NCBI GenBank assembly: GCA_035559335.1
Contig: DATMBH010000185.1
Coordinates: 1 to 7,740 of the forward strand
Source: DASXPG01 sp035559335
Lineage (GTDB): Bacteria > Gemmatimonadota > Gemmatimonadetes > Gemmatimonadales > JACORV01
Reading direction: 5' to 3'
Length of the DNA stretch: 7,740 nucleotides
How positions within the stretch are numbered: the stretch's first letter is position 1; each line of letters starts with the position of its first letter. Below are positions 6,342 to 7,740 of the stretch, one piece after another. The notes below the pieces were generated by a model that worked only from the letters and a program-made list of their open reading frames with translations, was not told the DNA's origin and did no database searches. The position numbers and the translations under genes are program-made.

Positions 6342-6674
6342 CTACTTCTTCTTCTTTGTTTTCTTCGCAGCCTTCTTTTTCTTTTTCGCAGCCTTCTTCG
6401 CGGCCTTCTTTTGGGCCGGCTTTTTCTTTGCGGCCTTCTTGCTGGCCACCTTCTTCTTGGCGGTCTTCTTCTTGGGCTTGGAGGCCTTCTTGGCCGCGGG
6501 CTTCGGCGCGGCTGGCTTGGCCGGTGCCGGCGCCGGCGTGCTCACTGGAGCCGGCGCCGGGGCTGGCTCTGGCGCCGGAGTGGTCCATGACGGCGGCGTC
6601 CAGGCCGGTTCTGGTCTCGAAGGCGTCTCGGGGAAGTCCCAGCCGGGGCCGGTTCCCTGGTCGTGCACTGACAT
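6342..6674 (-). CDS. Lys/Ala/Pro-rich histone-H1-like protein
   Basis: This 110-aa low-complexity protein has three parts. Residues 1-21 form a polar head (MSVHDQG, with WDFPE). Residues 22-60 form a Pro/Ala-rich linker made of PAPAP-like units. Residues 61-110 form a tail of KKAAKK-type repeats, with 29 lysines in the last 50 residues. Tails of this kind occur in histone H1, chlamydial Hc proteins and lysine-rich bacterial nucleoid proteins, and bind DNA or RNA by charge. Nucleic-acid binding is therefore inferred, without a structured DNA-binding domain. The frame could start at a GTG at 6689, but GGAGG lies eight bases before the ATG at 6674, so the shorter form is preferred. It converges on the radical SAM gene and diverges from the glycosidase gene. 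Repetitive composition means copy number of the tail units may vary between strains. Confidence 0.7.
   Translation of the reverse strand: MSVHDQGTGPGWDFPETPSRPEPAWTPPSWTTPAPEPAPAPAPVSTPAPAPAKPAAPKPAAKKASKPKKKTAKKKVASKKAAKKKPAQKKAAKKAAKKKKKAAKKTKKKK
6345..6490 (-). repeat. Degenerate Lys/Ala codon repeat encoding the basic tail
   Basis: The plus strand here is strikingly pyrimidine-rich, with repeated units like GCAGCCTTCTT and TTCTTCTT; the coding minus strand is purine-rich. The units encode AAKK/KAAKK and are interspersed with other codons. Synonymous variation (AAG/AAA, GCC/GCG) shows the repeats have diverged. Homopurine tracts of this kind can slip during replication. Confidence 0.6.
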
Positions 6675-6764
6675 CGTAGCGTCCTCCACGGGGTCGGGGC
6701 CGATATAGATTGCTCTCGATCAGCGTCCGCGCAAGTTGTCCGCGTCCGGCCATCGGAGTCACGT
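6675..6764. promoter_or_regulatory. Divergent region between histone-like and glycosidase genes
   Basis: These 90 bp must contain the 5' signals of both neighbours. An AT-rich island at 6701-6711 reads TATAGAT on the plus strand and TATATC on the minus strand, a possible -10 element for either side. No matching -35 hexamer at 16-18 bp was found on either strand. Ribosome sites are visible: GGAG (6755-6758), six bases before the ATG at 6765, and GGAGG on the minus strand before the ATG at 6674. Confidence 0.35.
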
Positions 6765-7740
6765 ATGAGCCGCTCCAGACTTCTGCTCGTGCCTGTTGCA
6801 TGTGCGCTGGTGACCGCGCCGCGGCCGTTCCTCGCGCAGCAGGCCCCGGTGGCGTTTCAGCCAACGGTCCTGGAGTGGCGTTCGGGGCCCCTGGACTGGC
6901 GCGGGCCGGCGCGGAGCGGCGGCTACCTTGGCATCATCGGGCGGCGCGCGGCCGCATTCGGCACCGAGGTGGGTTCGTTCGAGGTCTGGGCCTGGCCACT
7001 GCGACTGCTACACGGCTTCGAGCTGCTGTTTCAAACCCCTATGTACGCCGAGCCGGTGAGGGGCCGCGACATCGCGCGCCAGGTGGAGGTGACGCCGGCG
7101 GGGGCAACCATTGTATACGTGCACCCGGCCTTCACCGTCAGGCAGCGGCTGTTCGCGCCGCTCGATGAGCCTGCAATAGCGATGGTGCTCGAGGTCGAGG
7201 CGGTGCGGCCGCTGGAGATCATCGCGCGGTTTCGCAGCGACTTCCAGTACGCCTGGCCAGGGGCCATGGGCGGCCAATACATCTTCTGGAACGCCGCTGA
7301 GCGCGCGTTCGTGCTGAGCGAGAGCCGAAGGCAGCATAACGCTTTTGTCGGTTCGCCGTTCGCCACCAGGGCCACCGTCCATCCGGCGCACCAGCTTCCG
7401 GACGCGCCTAGCGAGTTGCGCATCGCCGTGGGAGACCAGGAGCCGGTCCCGATGCCGCGCCCTGGCGAGCCAGCCGGCCGGTTGGTGAACGTGATATCGC
7501 GGGGCATCCCGATCGTGATGGTGGGTCAGATCGCGCCGCGCGACACGGTGCTGGCCACCTATCGCAGGGTGCTGGCCAGGCTGCCCGAGCTGTACCGGGC
7601 GCGCGCGGCGCACGCCGAGTCGGTGGTCTCACGCACGCTGGGGGTGAGCGACACTGCGGTGGACCGGCTAGTGCGGTGGGCCAGCCTGAATCTCGATGAG
7701 GCGATGGTGTGCAACCCCGACCTGGGATGCGGCCCGGGGG
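6765..7740 (+). CDS. Secreted glycosidase, COG3408-like (amylo-alpha-1,6-glucosidase-type), 3' truncated by window
   Basis: An open frame of 325 codons runs from the ATG at 6765 off the right edge without a stop. Residues 1-24 are a signal peptide (MSRSRLLLVPVACALVTAP) with likely cleavage after the FLA before QQAP, so the protein is exported. The body has LEWRSGPL (36-43), SGGYLGIIGRRAAAFGTEVGSFEVWAWPLRLLHGFEL (51-87), HPAFTVRQRLFAPLDEPAIAMVLEVE (120-145), and later RLVRWASLNLDEAMVCNP (301-318). From memory this order matches the beta-sandwich N-domain and first helices of the catalytic (alpha/alpha)6 barrel of glycogen-debranching-like glycosidases. The catalytic acids would lie beyond the window, so activity and substrate cannot be judged. 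Start is supported by GGAG six bases upstream. Alternative: another six-hairpin glycosidase family. Confidence 0.75.
   Translation, partial: MSRSRLLLVPVACALVTAPRPFLAQQAPVAFQPTVLEWRSGPLDWRGPARSGGYLGIIGRRAAAFGTEVGSFEVWAWPLRLLHGFELLFQTPMYAEPVRGRDIARQVEVTPAGATIVYVHPAFTVRQRLFAPLDEPAIAMVLEVEAVRPLEIIARFRSDFQYAWPGAMGGQYIFWNAAERAFVLSESRRQHNAFVGSPFATRATVHPAHQLPDAPSELRIAVGDQEPVPMPRPGEPAGRLVNVISRGIPIVMVGQIAPRDTVLATYRRVLARLPELYRARAAHAESVVSRTLGVSDTAVDRLVRWASLNLDEAMVCNPDLGCGPG

Noticed and set aside
6304..6708. Plus-strand frame rich in Phe and Ala that looks like a membrane protein
   Set aside because: The FFAAFF pattern is just the reverse complement of the KKAAKK repeats of the histone-like gene. It also overlaps the end of the radical SAM gene.
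6668..6709. CTGACA (6668-6673) with TATAGA (6704-6709) as a glycosidase promoter
   Set aside because: The spacing is 30 bases, far from 16-18, so the two do not form a sigma-70 pair.
7008..7613. 201-aa minus-strand open frame
   Set aside because: It lies opposite the glycosidase frame, which has a signal peptide, ribosome site and family-like sequence. The minus frame has no recognisable domain.

Overview
This is a GC-rich, tightly packed bacterial window. It holds six co-directional genes on the minus strand (5509 down to 85), a 55-bp divergent gap, one plus-strand gene (5565-6335), a short convergent minus-strand gene (6342-6674), and a plus-strand gene cut by the right edge (6765 onward). 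No rRNA, tRNA, CRISPR array, transposase or phage gene was recognised. High GC, GTG starts, a secreted N-acyl-D-amino-acid-deacylase-like amidohydrolase, a Lys/Ala-rich histone-like protein and a secreted COG3408-like glycosidase resemble soil or sediment lineages such as Gemmatimonadota or Acidobacteriota. That assignment is inference from memory of such genomes; no phylogenetic marker in the window settles it.

Minus-strand cluster, in transcription order: a signal-peptide amidohydrolase of the D-aminoacylase family (3830-5509), a four-helix small membrane protein (3489-3833), a prenyltransferase/squalene-cyclase-type repeat protein (2596-3492), selenophosphate synthetase selD (1501-2565), a tandem-domain universal stress protein (639-1469) and an RNase HI-like protein (85-642). 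Three of the five junctions are ATGA stop/start overlaps and the other two are gaps of 30 and 31 bp, so the six genes are very probably one operon.

The key reading is selD. Read conventionally, the frame seems to start at an internal TTG (2472) and lacks the catalytic motif. Upstream, the same frame continues through one TGA (2497-2499) to an ATG (2565) with a strong AGGAGG-type ribosome binding site. The peptide around the TGA is HGAG-U-ACKLSP, which places the TGA exactly at the catalytic Cys/Sec of SelD, three residues before the essential Lys. A hairpin suitable as a bacterial SECIS follows the TGA. SelD is therefore most likely itself a selenoprotein, and the host should have selA, selB and selC elsewhere.

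The RNase HI-like protein keeps the fold signature but lacks two of the four acidic active-site residues (Glu to Ala, Asp to Asn). The amidohydrolase lacks the usual HxH metal motif after PGFID. Both may be recognised subfamilies rather than decayed genes.

The right part carries a radical SAM protein of the COG0731 (TYW1-like) type, the histone-H1-like protein, and the N-terminal part of a secreted (alpha/alpha)6-barrel glycosidase. The left edge is a C-rich tract that forms a near-ideal G-quadruplex motif on the minus strand, just downstream of the last operon gene.
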